Source: JBCCEV01 sp039030125 (GTDB taxonomy: Bacteria; Pseudomonadota; Gammaproteobacteria; Ga0077536). From it: a DNA stretch of 12,547 nt. This document shows, piece by piece, positions 1 to 6,465 of the stretch. Both the position numbers and the translations under genes were made by a program. The stretch spans positions 1 to 12,547 of the forward strand of contig JBCCEV010000127.1 in assembly GCA_039030125.1 (NCBI GenBank), given 5' to 3'. The notes under the pieces are model-generated. The model worked only from the letters and a program-made list of their open reading frames with translations. It made no database searches and had not been told where the DNA came from. The first letter of the stretch is position 1; each line of letters starts with the position of its first letter.

Positions 1-167
1 TGCTGAGGGGGGTCAACGTCGGGGGCTGCACGGCTCCAGTGGACCATGCCGGCAGCCAGCCGACTGCCCACTCATGCGCAGTTGCTGTGCGTATCGGTAC
101 AGGCTCCGCCCGCTAGGTTCAGCCAGAACCCAAGGGTGCCATTTTTTGTACTCGCCCTCCGGAAGGC
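1..167. other. Left-edge stretch downstream of hppA, no gene recognised
   Basis: This stretch lies 3' of the pyrophosphatase gene and runs to the window edge. A short imperfect inverted repeat (GCCCTCCGGAAGGC, 154-167) sits directly behind the hppA stop codon. It is not followed by a T-tract in the hppA direction, so it is not a convincing intrinsic terminator. I see no recognisable coding sequence, RNA gene or repeat here. The short open frames on both strands resemble no family I know. Confidence 0.5.
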
Positions 168-2285
168 CTACACGAAGAATGGTACGAAAACCAGCGACAA
201 AATTGCCGATAGCTTGATGAGGATGTTCAGCGAGGGTCCCGAAGTATCTTTCAGCGGATCGCCGACGGTATCGCCGACCACAGCGGCTTTGTGGACTTCC
301 GTGCCCTTGCCACCAAGGTTCCCGGCCTCAATGAATTTCTTCGCGTTATCCCAAGCGCCGCCGCTGTTAGACGATGAAATCGCGAGCACACCGCCGGCCA
401 CCAAAGAACCTGCTAACAATCCGGCGGTCGCCTGGATCCCGAATAAGAAGCCGGTAACCAGCGGCGCCCCCATAATTAAAATGCCCGGCGCGATCATTTC
501 CTTCACGGCCGCCTGGGTTGAAATCGCAACACATTGGTCGTAGGCCGGCTCACCGGTGCCTTCCATAATTCCTGGAATTTCCCGGAACTGTCGCCTTACT
601 TCTTCAATCATTTTGTAGGCGGCAGAGCCGACCGACTTCATGGTCATGGCCGAGAAGTACGCTGGGAGCACGGCGCCGATAAACAGGCCCGTAAACACCA
701 GCGGGTCCAGCAGGTTGATGCTGCCCAGCAAATCATAGGTCGGCCCGTGTTCTTCCTTCAACAGCAAATCCGCGCGCGTTAGAAAGGCGGCAAACAAGGC
801 CAGCGAGGTCAGAATTGCCGCGCCGATTGCAAATCCTTTTCCGATCGCAGCGGTTGTATTGCCCGCGGAGTCGAGAACGTCGGTGCGATCACGGACATGT
901 TCTTCCATGCCCGCCATCTCAGCGATCCCGCCCGCGTTGTCCGCGACTGGACCATAAGCGTCGATAGTGAGTGCGATAACCAGTGTCCCCAACATGCCGA
1001 GCGACGCAATAGCAACACCGTACATGCCGGCGAGCATCCACGGTATGTAAATCGCCAAACCGATGGCGAGATACGGGCCGACCGCACTCTTATAACCGAG
1101 CGCCAGCCCAAAAATGATGTTGGTTGCCGAGCCCGTTTCACAAGACTTGGCGACTTCCTGAACCGGCGAGTAAATATCGGAGGTGTAGTACTCGGTCAAC
1201 AAACCGACGACCAAACCGGCGATCAAGCCAGTAAGGAAGCAATAGTAGACCCCCATGTCGGTGTAGGACACGCCGTTAATTTCGAAGCTCTCGGGGATAA
1301 TCATGCCGGTCACGACATACATCACCACTGCCATGATCACGCTTGAGATAATCAACATCTTCTTAAGCGCCGGTCCCACCTGCTCTTCTGAATTGACCTT
1401 CACCAGCATGATGGTGATAAGACTGACAGGAATGCCGATCGCGGAAATCACAATCGGGTAAAGCAATGCGTCGACATTGCCGGCGAAAGCCACGGCGCTG
1501 ATCACCATTGCGGCGCAGGTGCTCTCTGCGCAGGAGCCAAATAAGTCGGCGCCCATGCCGGCGACATCGCCCACGTTGTCGCCAACGTTATCGGCAATAA
1601 CCGCTGGGTTCCTGGGATCGTCTTCGGGGATACCTGCCTCGACTTTCCCGACCAGATCGGCTCCGACGTCAGCGGCCTTGGTGAAAATTCCGCCGCCGAC
1701 CCGCGCGAACAGCGCGATTGACGAGCCACCTAAACCAAATCCTGCAATCACTTCCATCAAAATGTGATTAGGAAGCTGCTCCGGCATCAACGCTTTGAGT
1801 CCTAAGTAAATCACCAGCATTCCCAGTGACGCTAAACTCACGAGCGCGAAACCCATTACCGAGCCTGAATGGAGAGCGACGTTGAACGCCTCCGAGAGTG
1901 ACTTGTTGGCCGATACCGTGGTGCGAACATTACCGGCGGTGGCGATAATCATGCCAATGAAACCCGAAGCAATAGAAATGATCGCGCCGAAAATGAATGC
2001 TACCGCGGTGTAGATCCCTTCGTTCACATAGTCGGTGTGATGGTCATCGATGAGCACGGCGATGATGGCAGCGAATACGACCATGAAAATCGCCATGAAT
2101 TTGTATTCCTGCTTGAGGAACGCCATCGCGCCACTTGCGATCGCTGCGTGGATCTTGGCCAGACGTTTTTTGATGTCGTCGTCATCGACCCCCATATCGA
2201 TCGGTACCTTTTTAACCGACGACGAATAAAAGAAAGCGACAGCCAAGCCCAGTAAGGACAAGACCAGAATGCTGGTTACGGCCAT
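168..2285 (-). CDS. hppA: Membrane-bound ion-pumping pyrophosphatase, K+-dependent, probably H+-pumping
   Basis: This integral inner-membrane pump couples hydrolysis of pyrophosphate to phosphate to cation export. The 705-residue length and many hydrophobic segments are normal for the family. Seen: the acidic substrate/Mg loop (about residues 196-250) with VGGGIFTKAADVGADLVGKVE, EDDPRNPAVIADNVGDNVGD, the GNTTAA segment (475-480), and the C-terminal SGGAWDNAKK and GDTVGDPLKDTSGPS motifs. K+ class: position 479 is Ala, and Gly is at 482, where K+-independent enzymes carry Lys and Thr; family knowledge therefore predicts K+ dependence. Ion: helix 6 reads DLFGSCAES, with the acidic gate residue (Glu254) one turn later than in Na+-PPases (DLxES). 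This resembles plant vacuolar H+-PPase, so proton pumping is inferred. The ATG start has GGAGA about 10 nt upstream. The gene is single and divergent from the next gene. The family call is very secure; ion specificity is less so. Confidence 0.97.
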   Translation of the reverse strand: MAVTSILVLSLLGLAVAFFYSSSVKKVPIDMGVDDDDIKKRLAKIHAAIASGAMAFLKQEYKFMAIFMVVFAAIIAVLIDDHHTDYVNEGIYTAVAFIFGAIISIASGFIGMIIATAGNVRTTVSANKSLSEAFNVALHSGSVMGFALVSLASLGMLVIYLGLKALMPEQLPNHILMEVIAGFGLGGSSIALFARVGGGIFTKAADVGADLVGKVEAGIPEDDPRNPAVIADNVGDNVGDVAGMGADLFGSCAESTCAAMVISAVAFAGNVDALLYPIVISAIGIPVSLITIMLVKVNSEEQVGPALKKMLIISSVIMAVVMYVVTGMIIPESFEINGVSYTDMGVYYCFLTGLIAGLVVGLLTEYYTSDIYSPVQEVAKSCETGSATNIIFGLALGYKSAVGPYLAIGLAIYIPWMLAGMYGVAIASLGMLGTLVIALTIDAYGPVADNAGGIAEMAGMEEHVRDRTDVLDSAGNTTAAIGKGFAIGAAILTSLALFAAFLTRADLLLKEEHGPTYDLLGSINLLDPLVFTGLFIGAVLPAYFSAMTMKSVGSAAYKMIEEVRRQFREIPGIMEGTGEPAYDQCVAISTQAAVKEMIAPGILIMGAPLVTGFLFGIQATAGLLAGSLVAGGVLAISSSNSGGAWDNAKKFIEAGNLGGKGTEVHKAAVVGDTVGDPLKDTSGPSLNILIKLSAILSLVFVPFFV

Positions 2286-2320
2286 GTTGGTTCAGTCTCC
2301 ATTAGTTAAAGCGAGAACGT

Positions 2321-2334
2321 CGGATTTGAATCCG
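2321..2334. repeat. 14-nt inverted repeat in the hppA leader
   Basis: CGGATTTGAATCCG is a perfect inverted repeat. It lies between the candidate -10 box and the ribosome binding site of hppA, so it would fall in the untranslated leader or just after the transcription start. It could be a short operator or a small mRNA hairpin. No regulator is identifiable from sequence alone. Confidence 0.4.
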
Positions 2335-2360
2335 TATTATTAGTGCGAAGGGATCCGGCC

Positions 2361-2366
2361 ATTATA
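2361..2366 (-). promoter_or_regulatory. Candidate -10 box for hppA
   Basis: A perfect TATAAT hexamer lies on the minus strand about 75 nt upstream of the hppA start codon, in the divergent gap. No good -35 hexamer is present at 16-18 nt spacing (the region there reads CGAATT), so the promoter may depend on an activator. It would give a leader of about 70 nt. Confidence 0.45.
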
Positions 2367-2423
2367 ACTACATTTTGCCCCCAATTCGCTGAATTTGGCG
2401 TTTTTTCACCGTTTTTTATCTTA

Positions 2424-2457
2424 AAAGCGGCGCCGGTTCGAGGCCCACGGCCGCTTT
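2424..2457. repeat. Hairpin-forming inverted repeat in the divergent hppA gap
   Basis: AAAGCGGC (2424-2431) pairs perfectly with GCCGCTTT (2450-2457), with a smaller GCC/GGC stem inside the loop (2432-2434 with 2442-2444). It sits upstream of both divergent genes, where no terminator is needed. On the minus strand it is followed by a short, interrupted T/A stretch rather than a clean T-tract. It may be a regulatory site or chance; no function is assigned. Confidence 0.35.
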
Positions 2458-2516
2458 GAGGGTTCTGTAATATCCTTAAAGCGTTGGTGAAAGAAAAACT
2501 CGAACGGGAGAGCGAT

Positions 2517-2897
2517 ATGGCACTTGGAAATGAAATCGGTACTTTCGACATGAAATCCACCTCCGTAACCCTTGAGGGCAGCGGCGGACGCGTCACGAAC
2601 GCGGAGGTCAACTTCGAGGGCGATCTTAGCGGCGAATTCAAAGGGTTTGCCTTGGCGACCATGAGCGTCAATAGCAAGGACGGCAAGGACGGTACCTACA
2701 AAGTCACGGCGCGCTGTTTCATGGCTGATGGGTCGATCGTCGACGCGGTTGGCGAGGGCACCACCACCAGCGCTGGCGGGCAAAAATGGACCGTCGCCGG
2801 GATCGCGGATACCTCGGACGGCCGCAGCACCGCAGTGCGCGGTGAGATCGATCTCATTAATCGCCGTTACTCAGGAAAAATGTTTGAGCGAACCTAA
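2517..2897 (+). CDS. Small protein of unknown function, probably all-beta
   Basis: A 126-residue protein that I do not recognise. It has no signal peptide, membrane segment or cysteine motif (one Cys only). The sequence alternates short hydrophobic strands with Gly/Asp/Ser turns (for example VTLEGSGGRVTNAEVNFEGDL and the C-terminal AVRGEIDLINRRYSGKMFE), which suggests a beta-sandwich or small barrel of lipocalin/allene-oxide-cyclase-like size; that is inference only. The ATG at 2517 is chosen over an upstream TTG because GGGAG lies 6 nt before it. Its upstream region is shared with divergent hppA, and the gene 66 nt downstream points the same way. Confidence 0.75.
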   Translation: MALGNEIGTFDMKSTSVTLEGSGGRVTNAEVNFEGDLSGEFKGFALATMSVNSKDGKDGTYKVTARCFMADGSIVDAVGEGTTTSAGGQKWTVAGIADTSDGRSTAVRGEIDLINRRYSGKMFERT

Positions 2898-2963
2898 GCG
2901 GCAACCACGCAACGCGATCCCGTTCTACCGTTACGCTCTTATTCCGCGCCGGCGAGTTGATCA

Positions 2964-3794
2964 GTGGGTGTGATTAAGCACTTTTGTCTGCTTGGTCTGC
3001 TGGGCAGCTTCACAGCCGCCGTGGCCGCCCTCGATATCCCTATCGTCAATCCAAGTTTTGAAGCGCCCTACGACGAGACGCTAAGTAATCTCCCCGCGCA
3101 GTTCAATGGCGTGGTACCGCCCAGCGCATTCCCAGTCGGACAACCACCGATAGGTTGGGAGCTTATCGCGCCGATCAGCGCTCCGGCCAACGTTGGGATC
3201 TTGCATCCTGCGACGGGCAGCGAGTGCCCCACCGATCAGTATTTTCCCAGCGGCGCGCCGGACGGTGAAACGATGCTGCTGATGTTCCATGGCGATCCCA
3301 ATGGTGGTCCCGAGTATGGTGTTAGACAACTCCTTGACGCGACAGCCTCAGCGTCTACGACGTATACCCTCAACGTTCAGATCGGCAACATCGGTAGCGG
3401 CACGAGCTGTGTGCAGCCCTTCCAAGGCTTCGGTCCATTCTTTATCGATGGTTTTCCGGGATACCGGGTGCAGTTGTTGATCGGTGGTGTTGTTGTCGCT
3501 GAAGACACCAACACGGTCAGCCCTGGCGAAGGGGAATTCCTGCCGACCTCTTTAACCTATACCACTGGCCCAACAGCGCCGCCCGGTAATCTCGAAATTC
3601 GATTGATAACGCGCAACGAAGGGACCGCCGTGCCGATGCAAAACGGCATCGAAGTTGATTTCGACGCGGTCAGTTTGAGGGCCGCGGGCCAACGGCGCGT
3701 GCCAGTGCCTGGTTTGGCGATATTAGGTTTGATGTTAGCCGGGCTTGGAACGCTCGTCGGCCTCTTTCGCCCTAACGCGCGGCGGTCACCATAA
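2964..3794 (+). CDS. Exported protein with PEP-CTERM-like C-terminal sorting signal
   Basis: A 276-residue secreted protein of unknown function. Residues 1-22 form a signal peptide (hydrophobic LLGLLGSF core, cleavage near AVAALD). The mature part starts with an NPSFE motif (29-33) and a GW a few dozen residues later, as in beta-sandwich domains of the CBM/DUF642 kind found in many surface proteins. A beta-rich stretch follows and ends in IEVDFDAVSLR. The C-terminus has VPVPG (246-250), a hydrophobic helix of about 19 residues and a basic tail (RPNARR). This tripartite layout matches PEP-CTERM-type signals processed by exosortases, although the VPVP variant is not the classic PEP. The start is GTG at 2964, or GTG at 2970, with only a weak GGCGAG upstream. 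The 3' end overlaps the 3' end of the opposite-strand ridA-like gene by 23 nt. Confidence 0.8.
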   Translation: MGVIKHFCLLGLLGSFTAAVAALDIPIVNPSFEAPYDETLSNLPAQFNGVVPPSAFPVGQPPIGWELIAPISAPANVGILHPATGSECPTDQYFPSGAPDGETMLLMFHGDPNGGPEYGVRQLLDATASASTTYTLNVQIGNIGSGTSCVQPFQGFGPFFIDGFPGYRVQLLIGGVVVAEDTNTVSPGEGEFLPTSLTYTTGPTAPPGNLEIRLITRNEGTAVPMQNGIEVDFDAVSLRAAGQRRVPVPGLAILGLMLAGLGTLVGLFRPNARRSP

Positions 3795-4122
3795 TCTCGA
3801 CCGTAAACACCGGCGCGGCTAGCGTGGCCTCGACGCATGCGCGTACTGGTGGGTTTTGGGGATCGATCCAAGCATCCCAAATTTCGTTCATCTCGTTAAA
3901 CGTCGATATATCGGCCAGCCAAATCGTCGCGGACAGAAGCTTCGACTTGTCGGTACCCGCTGCGGCCAGAAAGTTATCGATACGCGAGAGGATATTCTTG
4001 GTTTGCTCGGCGACGGATTCTCCCTTTGCGTCGAAGGCGACTTGGCCGGCCAAATAAACCGTATCGCCATGAACCACGGCCTGACTCATGCGTGGCCCTA
4101 CTTCTAAGCGTTCAATAGACAT
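3772..4122 (-). CDS. RidA/YjgF/YER057c/UK114 family protein
   Basis: A 116-residue single-domain protein of normal length for the family. Many RidA proteins are cytosolic trimers that hydrolyse reactive enamine/imine intermediates to keto acids and ammonia, protecting PLP enzymes; others are pathway-specific deaminases. Seen: the N-terminal SQAVVHGDTVYLAGQVAFD, the NPPVRACVEATLAAP block containing the catalytic arginine (Arg94, equivalent to Arg105 of characterised RidA), and the C-terminal VEIMVTA. The arginine argues for a RidA-like active enzyme. It is the last gene of the soxC-soxD-cmd-ridA operon, 28 nt after the preceding gene, with a GGTGAG ribosome site. Its role here is probably detoxification or side reactions in the operon's pathway (inference). 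The specific substrate is unknown. Confidence 0.9.
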   Translation of the reverse strand: MSIERLEVGPRMSQAVVHGDTVYLAGQVAFDAKGESVAEQTKNILSRIDNFLAAAGTDKSKLLSATIWLADISTFNEMNEIWDAWIDPQNPPVRACVEATLAAPVFTVEIMVTAAR

Positions 4123-4150
4123 CTAGACTCACCTCTGTAATTGGCACGCC

Positions 4151-4702
4151 TCATTGGCGCTCGGGTAGTAAACAAAAGCCCTGCGATGCAACACCGAGCG
4201 GTACGTTGAACTTGCTGCGGAAATTCTCCATGGCAATGCCGGCGGTAAGCTCGACGATCTCGGGTTCGCTAAATTGCGCTTGCAAACGCGCAAAAAAAGC
4301 ATCGTCAACCGATTGATCGGTGAATGTCATGCGCTCACCGTATTCCAACGCCAATCTTTCTATATCGGTGTAGGCGTCACTTTCTTGCCACTCGGACAAA
4401 TCGCGAATTTTTGCTTGGCCACCTTCGACTTCGATCGCACGGAACGAATTAATGTCAATTCAGAACGGGCAGCCATTGATAGTTGCAACCCGCGCATAAA
4501 CCAATGCCAGCAAAGTCGGCGGCAAATTCGGCGATACCTCGAACGAGGCATAGAACTGCTTGGCGGCGCGCATTACGTTCGGGCAATGTGCGAATACCTT
4601 GCTAGGATTCAGAAGGTCACCAAAAAGCTCTCGTTCGTTGGCAAATTCTTCCTGCAAAATTGGATCAGCACCAGCATCGGTGATCTCGCTAACTCGTGGC
4701 AT
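4151..4702 (-). CDS. Carboxymuconolactone decarboxylase/AhpD-like protein, candidate selenoprotein (CxxU)
   Basis: One 183-residue gene read through an in-frame TGA at 4460-4462 (residue 81). The N-terminal part (MPRVSEITDAG ... LVYARVATINGCPF) and the C-terminal part (IDINSF ... DLSEWQES ... LALEYGERMTFT ... VELTAGIAMENFRSKFN ... GVASQGF) together form a complete CMD/AhpD-like fold. In relatives the helix reads NGCxxCxDIN, so the TGA exactly replaces the second redox cysteine, giving Cys78-Pro-Phe-Sec81. AhpD-like selenoproteins are known in bacteria. The family includes peroxidase-linked disulfide reductases and lactone decarboxylases; the CxxU site points to thiol/peroxide redox chemistry. 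The start at 4702 is chosen for GGGAG 5 nt upstream; an in-frame ATG at 4750 lies inside soxD. The gene sits 22 nt after soxD and 28 nt before ridA. Alternatives: a nonsense pseudogene or a base error, both less likely. Confidence 0.85.
4430..4448 (-). promoter_or_regulatory. Candidate bacterial SECIS hairpin
   Basis: Beginning 12 nt after the TGA, the mRNA can fold as UUCGUUC / CGUGC loop / GAUCGAA: seven opposed positions with one U-U mismatch. The five-base apical loop starts 19 nt after the TGA and has G at its second position. Known bacterial SECIS elements have a stem-loop directly downstream of UGA, with a G in the first two loop bases and about 16-37 nt from UGA to loop, so this fits. 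A lower extension (UUGAC with GUCGA, 4454-4458 with 4425-4429) is possible across a 5-nt bulge. The fold was made by eye. Confidence 0.6.
4460..4462 (-). other. Predicted selenocysteine codon (TGA, Sec81)
   Basis: This TGA interrupts an otherwise continuous CMD/AhpD-like reading frame at the position of the second cysteine of CxxC. Family-like sequence continues in the same frame for 102 more codons to a normal stop, also TGA. Cys and Sec codons (TGC/TGT and TGA) differ at one base, and Sec at redox CxxC positions is the usual pattern in bacterial selenoproteins. Confidence 0.8.
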
Positions 4703-4724
4703 GATGACTCCCTCGATTGCTTTC

Positions 4725-5279
4725 TCAAGAACCCGGTTGCGCGCCAACATCGGGGCGCGGATCAGGGTAGAACTGGTCGCGATTAGGCATCACGATGGCC
4801 GGCAGCGTTTCGCGATCCAATACCGTAGTTCGATCGATAACGCCGTTCGCATTCAATAAGTAAGCCGCCAAGGCGTAAACCTCGTCGGGCTCTAAGGACC
4901 CAGGCGCGTTGAATGGCATCGCGCGATAGATGTAGTCGTATAAGGTGGTTGCATATCGCCAAAAACTTCCAATAGTCAGCAACGGACGCTGAGTGGTTAA
5001 GCTACCTTGCCCGCCGACTAACACTGGATCAGGACCCTCTCGACCGGTGATGCCGTGGCACATTGCGCAACGTTGCACATAGAGGCGTTGGCCCTCCGCT
5101 GCCGAGCCCTGCCCCGGGGGAAGCTCCTCACCTCGCGGCCCAATCGCGATATCCCATTGGGCGACGAAATCGGCGGATGCCGAGGTTCCCAAGCCGAGCG
5201 GTTGAGCGGCCACCGGGGTACTGCTTAAGCACCAGAAGATAATGCCCGCGTGAAGCCCGGCCAAGCCTTGCTCAAACAT
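4725..5279 (-). CDS. soxD: SoxD/SorB-like periplasmic monoheme cytochrome c
   Basis: The electron acceptor subunit predicted to partner the SoxC-like molybdoenzyme. It has 184 residues with an N-terminal signal peptide (cleavage near VAAQ, residues 23-26). It carries one class-I cytochrome c domain: heme-binding CAMCH (71-75), a probable axial Met121 in YIYRAMPFNAPGS, then DEVYALAAYLLNANGVI and the SoxD-type tail LPAIVMPNRDQFYPD. Paracoccus SoxD is a longer two-domain diheme protein; this one is the short monoheme form. The ATG at 5277-5279 overlaps the soxC stop by 8 nt, so translation is probably coupled. An upstream extension of the frame exists but would lie deep inside soxC and precede the signal peptide. 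The role in electron transfer is secure in kind; the Sox versus sulfite-dehydrogenase label is less so. Confidence 0.88.
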   Translation of the reverse strand: MFEQGLAGLHAGIIFWCLSSTPVAAQPLGLGTSASADFVAQWDIAIGPRGEELPPGQGSAAEGQRLYVQRCAMCHGITGREGPDPVLVGGQGSLTTQRPLLTIGSFWRYATTLYDYIYRAMPFNAPGSLEPDEVYALAAYLLNANGVIDRTTVLDRETLPAIVMPNRDQFYPDPRPDVGAQPGS

Positions 5280-6465
5280 TGTGGACTCGACCCTGGCTGT
5301 CGATGCGCCAGTTTTGAATCGCATTGAAATGATAAAACGAATGCTTTCCGCGCACAGCTTGCAGCGCGGTGCGGGTCGGCTGCACGTAACCCGTTTCATC
5401 GTGACAGCGGCTCGCGATCGTCACCTCGCTACCATCCCATTCCCAGGGCAGGGTAAATCGCGTGTGGCAAATCGGCAGCACCGGGCCGTGCAGCCTCGCC
5501 TCACGCCAGCTTTCCCCATTATCGACGCTGACTTCAACGCGTTTCACGCGCCCGCGTCCCGACCAAGCGATACCGCTAATTTCATGAAAGCCTGGCTGAT
5601 ATAAAACCTGCCCGGCGGAGGGCGCGGTGATGACGGATTTTGCTTCCATTACGAAACTAAATTCACGAGCCCGGCCATCCGGCATCAGATCGGTGTACTT
5701 CGAAGTCTCCTCGCGCGTGTAGTAAGGCGTGTCGGTTACTTTAAGTCGACGCAACCATTTGACACTGATGCTGCCTTCAAAGCCGGGGACCAAAAGTCTG
5801 AGCGGGTACCCTTGCTCAGGTCGCAAGGCTTCACCATTTTGCCCATACGCTAAGATCACATCTTGCAAACATTTTTCCAATGGCACGCTCCGCGTCATCG
5901 CCGCGCCATCTGCCCCTTCGGCAACCACCCAACTCGCTTCGCTCAGCACACCGGCTTCATTCAGGACGTCTTTGAGTGTGACCCCAGCCCAGTCGCTGCA
6001 TGAGGTTAGTCCATGTGTCTGTTGCACGTTCGCGCCGACGGCCTTTTGCCACTCCGGATAACCATTGCCTGAGCATTCGAGAAAACAAATCCGGTGCATG
6101 CTTGGAAAGCGCTTGAGGTCCGCCATCGAGAACAGCAGTTCGCGCTCAACCAAGCCGTGAACTAGCAAGCGGTGCGACGCCGGGTCAATATCGGGAACCC
6201 CACCGTGATGGCGCTCATAATGCAAGGCAGAAGGTGTGATGATGCCTTCGAGCTCGCCTAGTGGGGTCCACGAGGCGGTGCTGGTCGGCCAGCGCGCAGG
6301 GGTAATCCATCGCTTGATCGTCTCAAAGCGAGAACGCGAACCGTATTCCCGCAGCGGCGCTCCTTGAGATTTGGTGGTATCGGCGAGCGCCGATCCCGTT
6401 CCAGCCGCGAATCCGACAGTGAGTAGATTACGAAGCCTGTGGAGGAACTTCCGACGCTGGTTCAT
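5272..6465 (-). CDS. soxC: SoxC-type sulfite oxidase-family molybdoenzyme
   Basis: The catalytic Mo-cofactor subunit of a periplasmic sulfur dehydrogenase. In the Sox pathway SoxCD oxidises the sulfane sulfur bound to SoxY and passes electrons to cytochrome c. It has 397 residues. The N-terminus reads MNQRRKFLHRLRN followed by a hydrophobic stretch ending in ALA, a Tat-type signal suited to export of a folded cofactor enzyme. Seen: TPSALHYERHHGGVPDIDP, FLECSGN with Cys131 as the expected Mo ligand, QQTHGLTSCSDWAGV, PEQGYPLRLLVPGFEG, SVKWLRRLKV, TREETSKYTDLMPDG and FVMEAKSVITAPS. These blocks are SoxC-like rather than short SorA-like. The C-terminal part is the dimerisation domain (SGIAWSGRGRVKRVEVSVDNGESW). 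An ATG at 6501 is in frame, but the start at 6465 puts the twin arginines near the N-terminus. No soxXYZAB is in the window. Confidence 0.92.
   Translation of the reverse strand: MNQRRKFLHRLRNLLTVGFAAGTGSALADTTKSQGAPLREYGSRSRFETIKRWITPARWPTSTASWTPLGELEGIITPSALHYERHHGGVPDIDPASHRLLVHGLVERELLFSMADLKRFPSMHRICFLECSGNGYPEWQKAVGANVQQTHGLTSCSDWAGVTLKDVLNEAGVLSEASWVVAEGADGAAMTRSVPLEKCLQDVILAYGQNGEALRPEQGYPLRLLVPGFEGSISVKWLRRLKVTDTPYYTREETSKYTDLMPDGRAREFSFVMEAKSVITAPSAGQVLYQPGFHEISGIAWSGRGRVKRVEVSVDNGESWREARLHGPVLPICHTRFTLPWEWDGSEVTIASRCHDETGYVQPTRTALQAVRGKHSFYHFNAIQNWRIDSQGRVHNV

Noticed and set aside
154..167. GCCCTCCGGAAGGC hairpin as an intrinsic terminator of hppA
   Set aside because: There is no T-tract after the stem in the hppA direction, and the stem is short with a G-T pair.
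46..543. Long plus-strand open frame over the 3' end of hppA, and similar frames at 534-782, 897-1346 and 1477-1767
   Set aside because: They are antisense to a well-conserved pyrophosphatase. Their translations are low-complexity or unlike any family, and they lack ribosome sites.
2432..2449. GGTTCGAGGCC resembling a tRNA T-loop
   Set aside because: The flanking bases do not form a five-pair T-stem, and no acceptor, anticodon or D-arm can be found upstream on either strand.
4151..4399. C-terminal half as an independent small gene
   Set aside because: Its ATG-like start is in mid-domain with no ribosome site, and the preceding 20 codons back to the TGA also match the family.
4463..4750. N-terminal half of the CMD-like protein as a complete separate gene ending at the TGA
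   Set aside because: It would end at half a CxxC motif and lack the C-terminal helices of the fold. The second half continues in the same frame, so one gene with Sec is the simpler reading.
4280..4786. Plus-strand open frames across the CMD/soxD region
   Set aside because: They are antisense to the conserved operon genes with no start context or recognisable motif.
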